Shown one piece after another: positions 34,896 to 44,914 of a DNA stretch of 64,000 bases. The notes beneath the pieces are model-generated. The model searched no databases. It saw only the letters and a list, made by a program, of their open reading frames with translations, and was not told where the DNA came from. The DNA comes from Ziziphus jujuba (Eukaryota > Streptophyta > Magnoliopsida > Rosales > Rhamnaceae). The stretch lies in the NCBI RefSeq assembly GCF_031755915.1, contig NC_083381.1:6894501-6958500 (forward strand), given 5' to 3'. A program made the position numbers and the translations under genes. Within the stretch, counting starts at the first letter, position 1, and each line of letters opens with the position of its first letter.

Positions 34896-37803
34896 TGTAA
34901 CACCCCGTCCCAAATCGCACCGGAATCCGTGCACGTTGACCGAGGTTGATCGTTGACCATTGACCGAAGGGGGTCAAAAGTTGACTTTTTGACTCGGTGG
35001 GAATTTCGAGTTGACCAGGGTACCGTGGCGAAGTGCACGATGCCCCGAGTTCGTAGACTGGTAGCACGTCGAAAATAGAGCTATGGTTTGAAAGTTATGG
35101 ACGAAACAAGTTGCGGTCCAAATTGTCCAAGGGGTGCTGGAGTTGACTTTTTATTTATGGGGAAATGAGCTTTGACTCGTGCATGGTTGTGAAGTGCTCG
35201 TCGATACGAGTTCACAGACTACCGGCACGCTCAAAACGAACATCCGGTTAAAAAGTTATGGACGTTTGAAGTTTACCGGATACCATAATATTTTAATGTT
35301 TTTGGGTCGGTGAACAGTGAAACGCCACATGTCAGCTTCTGATTGGTCCACATGGCATGAACAGTGTCACACAGGGGTTTTTATTTGATAAAATTCTCGG
35401 GGAAGAGCTCTAAGAGAGAGAGGAGAGAGAAAGAGAGAGAGAGGATCCGACGGCCACCGGAGATTTTCAACTTTTTCGGCCGATCTACAGTACACACACC
35501 GGCCAGCAAGGTTCCCCTCCCCATTTCTGGTAAAACCTCCAAGTTTCACGGCGATCGACCGCCGGACGCGCCCGGATCGGACGTCCGAAGATCGGCGGCG
35601 AGTTTTTCCGCTCCACCGCCGGCCACCGCAAATCGACCCACTTTTGGCCACACCCTTGATCCTCTCCTCAAGTCCGGCCGACCCACCAAAAATCACGGCC
35701 ATCGGACCACCGACGCGCCGGGATTAGAGTGTTTTCCGGCGAGGGGCCGGAAATCTTCAAACGCTGATTTCTCTGCCGTCCGGCCTCCGTTTTGCTCACC
35801 GCCGGTCCCGTTGGATTGCTCTCCTCACGATCTACAAGTCTGCAAAATTTCACGACCAACGGCCACCGCACGCGCCGGCGGCGGCGACGGTTGCTGGTGA
35901 CCGCGGCGGCTCGCCTTAAAGTACTGTTCCGGCGAGTACCCGAATTTCCGACCGGCTCCAGTCCGCTGTGTTCGACCTGCTGAACCCGAATCCGGCTTCC
36001 GTTTCCGCCAATTCGCGATGGTTTGGAAGAATTGCGAAGCCAAAACTCAAAAAGCTTTCCGGCGAGATTCCGACCCCGTCGGGTCCGATCACCGGAAAGT
36101 AAGACCGAATCCGTGATCCTCATGACGCGAGCTTCGATTCGGTATATAACTCGTAACCCTTAGATATCGTTTGGTGTTCACTCCCCGGGTACCCATTTGG
36201 GAATTACCCGAATAAAATATTAATATTTTTGGTTGGTACACTGTGGTTGTGTAGGTGCGCGTACGAGTGGTGGAGTTGATCCCGAGGAGGATCCTAGTTG
36301 ATTTACGCGCTCAAGGTGAGTGACCCACCTTCAAAAAATTATTTTGGGCAATTAATTATATTTAATTGGTATTTAAATTGGTATTTAAATTATGCTCATG
36401 TGGTGTGATTTATTTATGGTTTTATTTTGGTTTAATTTATGTGTTATGCATGAGCAAGGTATGTTTCGGTTGTATTTGTACGTGGTTTTCAGTATTAATT
36501 TTTCGGGCATAATTGGGTTAAATATTTTACGAAAATATTTGGTTATATTTTATAAATTATGCCCGCGGTATTTTTATGGTTGCATCTCGTATTTTGAGAA
36601 AATTGTGGTTTGTTGTTATCGCTGTTTCGTACCGGGTTGTTTAATAAAAATGTGTGGGATGGTAAGTGTGAGAATTTAATGTATTTCCCAAGGTGGTTTT
36701 TGGAAAAACGGTACGGTTGGTTAATAATGTTTATTTTTAGACGCACTCATACAGTATTGGTGTTCTGGTGTATGGTGTATGGACACGTGGTAGCACGCGG
36801 TTATTATGTGGTTTAGCATGCGGTTATTACTTCACCCGTGAGTTGCCATTGGACCGTGGGCAGGCAAGTTGTTATTGGCCACAGCCGCCCCCCTCCTTGG
36901 TCGGGTTGATGGTTTTAGCAATGGTACTGTTGGGACGCCGAAGTGACCGTTGCAGGTTTCTCTCTTTAACCCCCCGCCAGTCGGTGCTCGGGACGCTGGG
37001 TATCGGAGGGCATCACCGGTATATAGTGTGGTGCGTCGGTGTAAATTGCAAATAATGGTTTAAACCCCAAAGGTGTTCAAAATTATTTACTATAATTTAT
37101 TATATTTTTATTTTATATTGGGGTATGTTTTTATTTATTTATTGTGTATCAAATGGTTTAATCCCTTTGTTTTTACGAGGTATGTACATTGAGTTTTGCG
37201 AAAAGGTTTTAAAAAGGGAACATTTCAAACGGAGCGATTGGTTAGAGTTTTGAGGGAAATTATTATTTTCCAACAGTTATTATTATTTATTTATTAATTG
37301 TTGGTATTTGTTCTATTAAGTGTTCAGTAGTTAGGGTCACTCACGGAGATGATTAGCATCTCACACTCTTAAATTCCGTTCCCTTAGGTGCAAGTGGTGG
37401 TAGACGTTCTTCCGGAGCGAACCAAGTTTTTCGCTGCTGTTGTGTTTCGAGAAATACTTCTGTACTCTTTCATTTCAGTGTATTATTTCTTTCAGCCTTG
37501 TTGTATTTCTGTTGTTTAGCACTTCTTAAGGCTCTGTATACTATTGGGATACTTATGTTTTTTGTTTATGCACTGGACTGTTGTTGCTTTTGAGAAGTGC
37601 TGAAATTTGTGGAACAATTTGTAGTTTGCGGGAGGAATAAGGGGATGAATTTTTGAAGTGTGTTTTCAGTGCAGGTAAATTGTGGTAAGTAAATCCCTTA
37701 GGGGAGGCTCTGTCGGATTTTCCATTGGAGGGTCCGGTAGGGTTTCCCTGGGATCAGGGCTTGTCTAGGGTTCCGGGGAAGGAATTCTGGACGGGTCCTG
37801 ACA
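34896..37803 (+). repeat. 3' LTR of element E (2908 bp)
   Basis: Runs TGTAACACCCCGTCCCAAAT ... ATTCTGGACGGGTCCTGACA. The 5' part is unusually GC-rich for this window (35450-36150). It has a GA-rich tract (35412-35445), a cluster of TTGAC cores (34930-35020), an ORF shared with the other LTR (35364-35900) and a consensus splice donor AAGGTGAGT near 36314. A third copy of the same LTR begins at 63739. Confidence 0.9.
34928..35150 (+). promoter_or_regulatory. Cluster of W-box cores in the Tekay-like LTR
   Basis: Within about 90 bases the motif TTGAC followed by C or T occurs six times forward (GTTGACC, ATTGACC, GTTGACT, TTTGACT) and once in reverse (GGTCAA); further copies lie at about 35141 and 35172. 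TTGAC[CT] is the core bound by plant WRKY factors. The same cluster is present at 33539-33620 and 63777-63860. Function in transcription of the element is inferred. Confidence 0.5.
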
Positions 37804-38090
37804 CTTGGACAGATTCGGCTCTGGCCTCTCTATTTGGCCAATTTGAATTTTCTTCTCCAACTTTCGGCTTTGGATTATTTTCATAGGTTGGATTGTTTCT
37901 GCAGGCACTTGGATTTGACCTTCCCTGATGGAAACACCTCCAAACTGTGAGCTTACACCCCACCTCTTAATTGATATTCAAGTTTAATAGCCACATGTAA
38001 CATCTCCTCCAATTCCACATATTGTTGCAATTCTAGTTGATTAGCTATCTTATGATTCAAACCACCTAAAAACTTGCCATGTTTGCTTTT
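37804..38090 (-). pseudogene. gag C-terminal part of element C
   Basis: Minus strand, between element E and solo LTR D. It reads HGKFLGGLNHKIANQLELQQ and YVELEEMLHVAIKLEYQL, then a Ser/Asn/Pro-rich stretch (ACRNNPTYENNPKPKVGEEN). This equals the part of A's gag at 26213-26480. The frame breaks near 37960. Confidence 0.8.
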
Positions 38091-39218
38091 TGATGCAAAT
38101 CTGTTCGTGCCCGCACAACCGACAACCTGCTGGGTTGCTGACCCGATACTGATGAAGACCGGCCGATCACTAGGGCTCAAGCTAAGAGGTTTAGGGAAAA
38201 CTTTTGTACCTTTATCTAGGGAGTAAGTCATTCTGAAAAGAATTTTTCCATACTCGAAGATCCAAGACCTATTTTGGGCATACAAGTGGTGGAAGCCGAT
38301 ACGGATCCGGTAGCGGTTTTGGTGCATTTATGGAATTCGGACAGCAAAAAATGGCTCCAAACATTTATGGATTCAATAAATATCACTAAGAGGTCATGGA
38401 AACATGTCAAGGTAGAAGTAAAACCAACTTGTATGGACTTGTATGGACAACTTCAAAATTTGGCCGAAAATTGCCGTATTGCTTGCTAACTTTACTATAT
38501 TTTGCTGAGTTGGCTTTTTCTCTTTCCTCCAAGCAAGGGCAACATGTGAGACTCCATAATAAGCTTATTTGGCATCCTAAAAAGCATATTGAAACTGATT
38601 TGGAGCTCAAATTGGTCAAAGATTGGTTAAAGTGAACTTAGTCAAAAAGCTAGTATTTTAGTTTCCTAATTTGATTCTACTTTTTGTTTTAGGAAATTAC
38701 CATTATTTTTTTATTTTTATTTATTTATTTTCTAGAAAAATAAGTTTAGAAATTTATTATTTTATTATTTTTTTTTAAATTAATTAATTCCTAATTCAAA
38801 ATAAAGGAATTAATTAATCCAAATTAGATTAGGAAAGGAGGAGACTTTCGGCCATATTAGGATTCTTCATTGCATGGTCAGTTTTTCCTTTTTGTTTTAG
38901 GGTTTTATTTTATTTTCTCTTAGCCTATAAAAGGGTTTGTTTTTGAGGAAGAACACACCATTAATAATATTCAGAATTTATTTTGTGAGATTGAATTTCT
39001 CTTTGTTGTTTTGAACACCTAAAACGCCATTAGAGAGTGAGTGTTTTAGTTTGACTTATCAATAGGATTTCCATTACCTATTGTGGCGTATTCATTATAT
39101 ACCAAGGTTTCTAATCACAGGTTGGTTAGGGGTCAAGGTGACCATTAGGACTTGAACATAATTAGATTCGGGCTAATATAATACTGGTTTAGGTGCAGGT
39201 TGTCCTAGGTTCATATCA
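38091..39218 (+). mobile_element. Solo LTR D (same family as A and C) in C's gag
   Basis: An isolated 1128-bp LTR, TGATGCAAATCTGTTCGTGC ... GTCCTAGGTTCATATCA, lying opposite to C. Flanks CTTTT (38086-38090) and CTTCT (39219-39223) agree in four of five bases, as expected for an aged duplication. The gag frame of C is interrupted exactly here, between NEDREV and HGKFLGG. It retains the LTR-encoded segment in one frame at 38274-38489. Confidence 0.9.
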
Positions 39219-39995
39219 CTTCTCTATCTTCATTCATGCTTAACCTCATCATAAGCATCTCCATCTCCTTGTAATAATCCTCCACGAACTTATTTCCTTG
39301 AGATAAAGATTGAAGTCTTTGATGCAGCAACCTATGATAGTGTGATGGTACAAATCGCTTCCTCATGGCTCCTTTCATTTGTCGCCATGTAGTAATCAAG
39401 TCATCACCAACTCTTTTTCGGGTACTTTGCTCATTAGTCCACCATTGGAGTGTATAATGTCCAAATTCCATTGCTGCCAACTTAACTTTCTTAGCCTCTG
39501 AATAGTTGTGATAGTCAAAGATCATCTCCATTCGCTCCTCCCATTCCAAATAAGCTTTCGGGTCACTTTTTGCCATGAAAGGTGGGATGTTTACCTTGAT
39601 ATCCCGAGATCATCATATTCATTTCTTGTTGGTCTCCCACGGTTTTGCCTTCTTTGGAGTGCAAAATTTTCATCAAACTCCTCCTCCAAGTCATCTTCAA
39701 AGTTACCTTCCCAAAATTCCTCTCTAGGTTGTCCTCGGCCTCCTTGACCTCGACCTCGGCCTCTAGGATCATCAAACCTTGTATTCGGCATTCCTTGTGA
39801 TGTTTCTAATTTTTCCATCCTTTGATTTATATGGTCAAATTGAGTATCCATCCACTATAATTGCTCCAAGGCAGCCCTCATGTCTGTTTGCTCACCATTC
39901 CCCGTAGCTCGGGAATCGCCTTTAAATCCTATGGACTCTTCTTCATTAATTCTAAAAGGTGGATCTCATCTTCTCACCCTTGAATCTGCAATGTT
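39219..39995 (-). pseudogene. gag N-terminal and core part of element C
   Basis: The minus strand reads MDTQFDHINQRMEKLETSQG, an Arg-Gly-rich stretch (DPRGRGRGQGGRGQPREEF), an acidic stretch (FEDDLEEEFDENFAL), then after a frameshift KSDPKAYLEWEERMEMIF, LQWWTNEQSTRKRVGD and VEDYYKEMEMLMMRLSMNED. The position matching A's initiator ATG reads ATT here (about 39991), so even translation start is lost. Confidence 0.8.
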
Positions 39996-39999
39996 AGTA

Positions 40000-41140
40000 T
40001 GAATATCACAAAAATAATATAGGACCTCACCAAATTCACTCAATCAAGATCTCAACATTTGTGTTTGTACACTAGTTTCGGCTTTTACCCTCTTTTAAGC
40101 TCACACTCTCTTGCCTTTTTCCACTCAAAGAATTATCTCAAAGTTCTAATTAAAACACCCATAAAACAGTAATTAGAACACAAGTATATTTTAATTAAAT
40201 TTATGAACAAAACAGTAGTAAAAAGTAAGCAATATCGAGTGAATTTTTAAACACCTAATTCTCGGCTTTTCTAAGCAAAAATTAAGGCAATTTAGCAAAG
40301 CACATTTCAGAATAAATAAGAACTGGACCAGATGGTAGGAAATTAAGAATTCCAGAATAAAATTTAGAGAAAAAAATTCAAACACGAGCAAGAATCAATT
40401 CGGACAAAAATAAAGAATAGTTGTTGGTTGTTGTCCTTTGTAATTCAAGTTTTTGTATCAAATCCTTTAAATAATTTTAATCCAATATTTTTAGCACCCA
40501 AAATTCAAATATCCAGTAGCAAAAATAAATCTCCAGCAACTCCGAATATTGAATAAGTAATCAACAACTCAGCAGTTCAAAGAAATTTCCAGCAAACAAT
40601 TTTTAATAGCAAATTCAACAAATCACATTTTTTATTTTATATATATTCGGCTTTTCTTCTTCTTTTTTTTTTTTAATTTTTTTTTAACTCACAGAATGTA
40701 AAACAGCTCCAGTAGAAAACATCAACACCAAAAATAGCAATTCCACACCAAAATTCCACCAAACACATGACCTCCAACAACAAAATATAAATTTGCAATT
40801 TTTTTTTGTAAATCTATATATGTTGCCGCAAACACACTTCTTTTTTTTGTTTTTTTTTTTGAATATATGGATGCAAATATTTAAGGTCAAAACAGCAAAG
40901 AAAAATCAACAATAAACTAAATTACTAAGAACAATGATGAGAAACAACCAACAAACTATGAAACAATAAAATACAGTAAAACTAGGAAAACCTAATTTAA
41001 CTAGGAATGATTTTTTATTTTTATTTTTTATAATATGGAAAATGTGTATGATGATAGAGCAACCTTAACCTAATGCTAAAATTGCAGATTAACATAAAAA
41101 CAAATAAAGCAAATAAAGATAGATCAAACCTGAACAAAAT
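40000..41140 (-). other. Untranslated leader of element C
   Basis: Minus-strand leader between primer-binding site and gag, A/T-rich with T runs near 40660-40690 and 40840-40860. It contains GTGAGCTTAAAAGAGGGTAA near 40085-40104, matching A's leader at 25273-25292. Confidence 0.75.
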
Positions 41141-41155
41141 GTGGCTCTAATACCA
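41141..41155 (-). promoter_or_regulatory. Primer-binding site of element C (Met-tRNA type)
   Basis: The minus strand reads TGGTATTAGAGCCAC just inside the 5' LTR, one base from the usual TGGTATCAGAGC. Same primer class as element A. Confidence 0.85.
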
Positions 41156-41157
41156 AA

Positions 41158-42269
41158 TGATACGAACCTAGGATGATCTGCGCCTAAACCTGTATTATAT
41201 TAGCCTAGATCCGATTATGTTCAAGTTCTAATGGTCACCTCATCCCCTAACCAACCTGTGATCAGAAACCTTGGTATAATGAAGACACCACAATAGGTGA
41301 TGGATATCGCATTGATAAGCCAAACTAAAATACTCATTCACTACTGGTGTTTTAGGTGTTCAAAAAGAATAAAGAAAATTCAATCTCACAAATAATTTTG
41401 TGTATAAATAATGTACTGAATATTATTGCTGGAAAAGTTACAAAATAAAACCCTAGAAACTAAGACAAAACCAGCCAGCATTAGGAAACTAAAGCGTTGG
41501 CCGAAATTTGCAACCTTTCTTAATCTTAATTTGATTAAGTAATTCCTTTATTTGAATCAGGAATTAATTAAGTTACAACCAAAATAATAAAATTCTAACT
41601 TTCCTAAAGTCATTTTTCCATCAAATAAACAAATAAAAACCAAAATTAAAGGTAATTTCCTAAAACAAAAAGTAGAAAACAAATTAGGAAACTAAAATAC
41701 TATCTTTTTGACTAAGCAATCTTTGACCAATTTAAGCTTCAAATCAGCTTCCATATGGCTTATAGAATGCCAAATAGGATTAACATGGAGCCCCACACAT
41801 TGCCCTTGCTTGGATAAAAAAGAAAATGCCAACTTAGCAAAATACAGTAAAGCCAGCAAATAATACAGCAAAATTGGCCAATTTCTCTCTCATACGTACA
41901 AGCCTTAAATGACCAGCTTAGCTTCAATATTGACCAGTTCCCATGACTTCTTAACGATATCAAGTAAATTTAAGAAGATTTGAACCCATTCCCGCTGCCC
42001 GGAATCCATAAATGCACCAAAAATGTTACCTGGGTCCGTATTGACTTCCACTACTTGAATGCTTAAAACAGGCCTTGTATCTTCTGGTATGGACAAGTCT
42101 TTTTGAGAATGGATTACTCCTTGTATAAAGGCAGCCAGGTTGTCCTTAAACTTTTTAGCTTGAGCCTAACTTTGTAGCCTGAGCCTTAGTGATTGGCCTG
42201 ATCTTCATCTTTATTGGATCAGCACCCCAACGGGTTGTCGGTTGTGCGGGCTCGATTGGATTCTCATCA
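41158..42269 (-). repeat. 5' LTR of element C (1112 bp)
   Basis: On the plus strand it runs TGATACGAACCTAGGATGATC ... GGATTCTCATCA. It ends at the GCTAC duplication shared with 28694-28698. The LTR-encoded segment is at 41905-42240 on the minus strand, with frameshifts. Confidence 0.9.
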
Positions 42270-43804
42270 GCTACACTAAACTACCTGACATATGACAAAG
42301 AGATGTATGCTTTGGTGAGCGCTTTGGAAATGTGGCATCATTACCTAATGTCGAAGGAAGTTGTGATTCATACAGATCATGAATTTTTGAAGCACATTAA
42401 AGGTCAAAGAAAGCTCAATCGAAGGCATGCTAAATGGATTGAGTTCATCAAAAAATTTCCTTATGTCATTCGCTACAAGGAAGGTAAGAAAAATGTGGTC
42501 GCGGATGCATTATCTCGAAGGTATGTATTGTTTTCTACCATAGATGCTAGATTGCTTGGATTTGAACAACTAAAAGAACTTTATGAGCATGATAATGACT
42601 TTGGAGAAATATTTAGGACCTATTCAAAACATGGTTTTAACAAATTTTACATCTTTGAAGGGTATTTGTTTAGGGAATACAAACTTTGTGTGCCAAATTG
42701 TAGCATTAGGGAGTTACTAGTTCAGGAAGGTCATGGGAGTGGTTCAATGGGTCATTTTGGTGTTTTAAAAACTTTATCCTTGCTACAAGAACATTTTTAT
42801 TGGCCTAACATGAGGAGAGATGTAGAGAATATATATGAAAGATGCTTGAAATGCCGAAAAGCCAAGTCCAAGTTGAAACCACATGGTTTGTACCTTCCAT
42901 TGCTAATGCCTTCTTTTTCTTGGTCAAATTTGTCTATGAATTTTATTCTTGGTTTCCCTAGATCAAGGACAGGTAAGGATTCAATTTTTATTGTTGTGGA
43001 TAGATTTTCTAAGATGGTACATTTTAGTGCATGTAATAAAACCGATGGTGCATCTAATGTTGCTAACTTGTTCTTTAAGGAAATTATAAGATTGCATGGA
43101 ATGTCTAGAATAATTTTTTCGGATAGGGATGCTAAATTCTTAAGTTATTTTTTGAAAACTTTGTAAGCTAATTTAGGAACTAAACTTTTATTTTCAACTA
43201 CTTGTCATTCACAAACTGATGGTTAAACTAAAGTAGTAAATAGAACTTTGTCTGCATTGTTACGGGCTTTAATTAGTAGAAATTTAAGTTATGGGAGGAA
43301 TGTCTGCCATGTGTTGAATTTGCTTATAACAGGTCTTTGCATTTAGCCACTAAATATGCATCATTTGAGATTGTTTATGCTTTTAATCCTTTGACTCCAT
43401 TAGATTTAACATCTTTACCTTTAAGTGAACGTGCTACTCTAGATGGAAAACAAAAAGCTGATTTTATGAAGCAGATTCATGAAAAGACAAAGGCAAATAT
43501 TTAGAGGAGGACTAAGCAATATGAAAGGAGTACTAATCAAAGCTGAAAAAAGTTGTCTTTGAACCTGGAGGTTGGGTTTGGTTGCATTTAAGGAAGTAGA
43601 GATTTCCCTAATAAAGGAAGTCTAAGCTTATGCCACGCGGAGATGGACCTTTTCAAGTTTTGAAGCGGATTATCGAAAATGCTTACAACTTGGCTTACCG
43701 GGTGAGTATAATATTAGTACTACATTTAATGTTTGTAACTTTTCTCCTTTTACTGCAAGTGATGACTTTGATTTGAAGGCAAATCCTTTTCAAGAGGAGG
43801 GGAA
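42270..43804 (+). pseudogene. RNase H and integrase of element A, pseudogene
   Basis: The frame continues from 28698 across element [41 protein letters not shown] and [11 protein letters not shown] (RNase H end). Then come the integrase zinc-binding part ([30 protein letters not shown]) and core (LSMNFILGF ... [14 protein letters not shown]). The first catalytic residue of integrase, Asp in MDFI of element C, is Asn here. A TAA/TAG series begins at 43164 and frameshifts follow (near 43290, 43500, 43560). The C-terminal tail ends DDFDLKANPFQEEGNDE, running into the LTR. Confidence 0.83.
43791..43804 (+). promoter_or_regulatory. Polypurine tract of element A
   Basis: CAAGAGGAGGGGAA sits directly before the 3' LTR. 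The pol frame reads through it (FQEEGNDE), so it is both coding and the plus-strand primer site. Confidence 0.85.
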
Positions 43805-44914
43805 TGATGAAATCCGCCCGTACCCGCACAACTGACAATCCACTGGGTGCTAACCCGATACAAATGAAGACCAGGCTAATCACTAGAGCTCAAGCCAAGA
43901 GATTCAAGGAAAACCTGGCTGTCTTTATACAGGGAGTAATCCATTCTAAAAAGGGCTTGTCAATACCCAAAGATACAAGACCCGTTTTAAGCATCCAAGT
44001 GGTGGAGGCCGATACGGATCAGGGTAGCTGTTTTCGTGCAAATATGGACTCTGGATAGTAAGAAATGGTTCCAACACTTCATGGATTCAATGAATATCAC
44101 CAATAGGTCATGGAATCAAGTTAAGACAACATCAAAAGCATCTAAAATGGGCTTGTGTGCATGGAAGGAAAATTGGCCGGTTTTGCTGGATTTACTGTAT
44201 TTTGTTGAGTTGGTATTTTCTCTTTGTTTCAAGCAAGGGCAACGTGTGGGACTCAATGATAATCCTATTTGGCATCCTACAAGGCCTATGGAAGCTGATT
44301 TAGGGGTTAAATTGGTCAAATATTGGTCAAAGACAGCTTAGTTAGAAAGATAGTCAATTTGTTTCCTAATTTTATTTTGACTTTTTGCTTTAGGAAATTA
44401 GTCTTTTATTTGATTTCTATTTATTTATTTGCTGGAAAAATCAACTTAGGAAATTTATTATTTTATTATTTTCATTGTAAATTAATTAATTCCTAATTCA
44501 AAATAAAAGACTTAATTAATCAAAATTAAATTAAGAAAGGAGAGAGAAAATTCGGCCACATTAGGAATCTAACATGCTTGGCCGATTTTGCCATAGTTTT
44601 TAGGGTTTTATTGTTTTGTGACTTTAGCCTGTTTAAGGGCTTATTTTTGAGGAAGAACACACGTTCAATATTATTTAGAAAATTAATTGTGAGATAAAAT
44701 TCTCTTTGAATACCTAAAACACCATTAGAGAGTGAATGTTTTAGTTTTGGCTTATCAATAAGACATCCATAACCTATTGTGCTGTCTTCATTATACTAAG
44801 GTTTCTAATCACATGTTGGTTAGTGGTTAAGGTGTTTCCATAAGAACTTGAACTTAATTAAGATGTAGGCTAATATAATATGAGTTTAGGCGTGAGTCGA
44901 CCTCGATTAATATC
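43805..44914 (+). repeat. 3' LTR of element A (1110 bp)
   Basis: Starts TGATGAAATCCGCCCGTACC and ends GACCTCGATTAATATCA. The last 15 bases differ from the other LTR ends, which read CTAGGTTCGTATCA or ACGTATCA, so the exact right boundary is slightly uncertain. The LINE resumes immediately after. Confidence 0.85.

Larger units (their letters stand above)
33500..37803 (+). mobile_element. Tekay-like gypsy element E, internally deleted
   Basis: A 4304-bp element flanked by a perfect CTTGG duplication (33495-33499 and 37804-37808); removing it rejoins element C's gag frame. It consists of the first 1052 bp of a 5' LTR (33500-34551), a protease fragment, the very end of pol with a polypurine tract (GTAAGGGGGGAAGGT), and a 2908-bp 3' LTR (34896-37803). 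The rest of the 5' LTR, the leader, gag, RT, RNase H and integrase are missing. A retropepsin ending LGMDWL and the TKFL-like pol terminus beside a G-rich tract suit the Tekay/Del chromovirus clade (inference). The element cannot move on its own. Confidence 0.9.
28699..42269 (-). mobile_element. Ty3/gypsy element C, opposite orientation, inside A
   Basis: A second full copy of the same family lying on the minus strand. From its 5' end it has: 5' LTR 41158-42269, primer-binding site, leader, gag, protease, RT, RNase H, integrase, polypurine tract, and 3' LTR 28699-29824. It is flanked by a perfect GCTAC duplication (28694-28698 and 42270-42274), and removing it rejoins A's RNase H frame. It is itself interrupted by solo LTR D and element E; without these it measures 8129 bp, against 8144 for A. 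All its frames carry stops or shifts. Confidence 0.92.
22049..44914 (+). mobile_element. Ty3/gypsy element A, host of the nest
   Basis: A full-length LTR retrotransposon in plus orientation inserted in the LINE. It has a 5' LTR (22049-23173), a Met-type primer-binding site, a leader, gag, protease, reverse transcriptase, RNase H, integrase, a polypurine tract (43791-43804) and a 3' LTR (43805-44914). Solo LTR B sits in the leader and element C in the RT/RNase H region. Subtracting these with one copy of each target duplication leaves 8144 bp. Domain order PR-RT-RH-INT is gypsy. The gag capsid-like region and pol motifs resemble plant chromoviruses, possibly the CRM clade; the clade is inference. 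All frames are broken. The flanking pentamers TAGGT and TGGAT do not match well, so its own target duplication has decayed or was mis-set. Confidence 0.88.

Noticed and set aside
34262..36123. Several minus-strand Arg-rich frames in the GC-rich LTR of element E
   Set aside because: They oppose the plus-strand frame shared by both LTRs, differ between copies in start and end, and follow from GC-rich composition.
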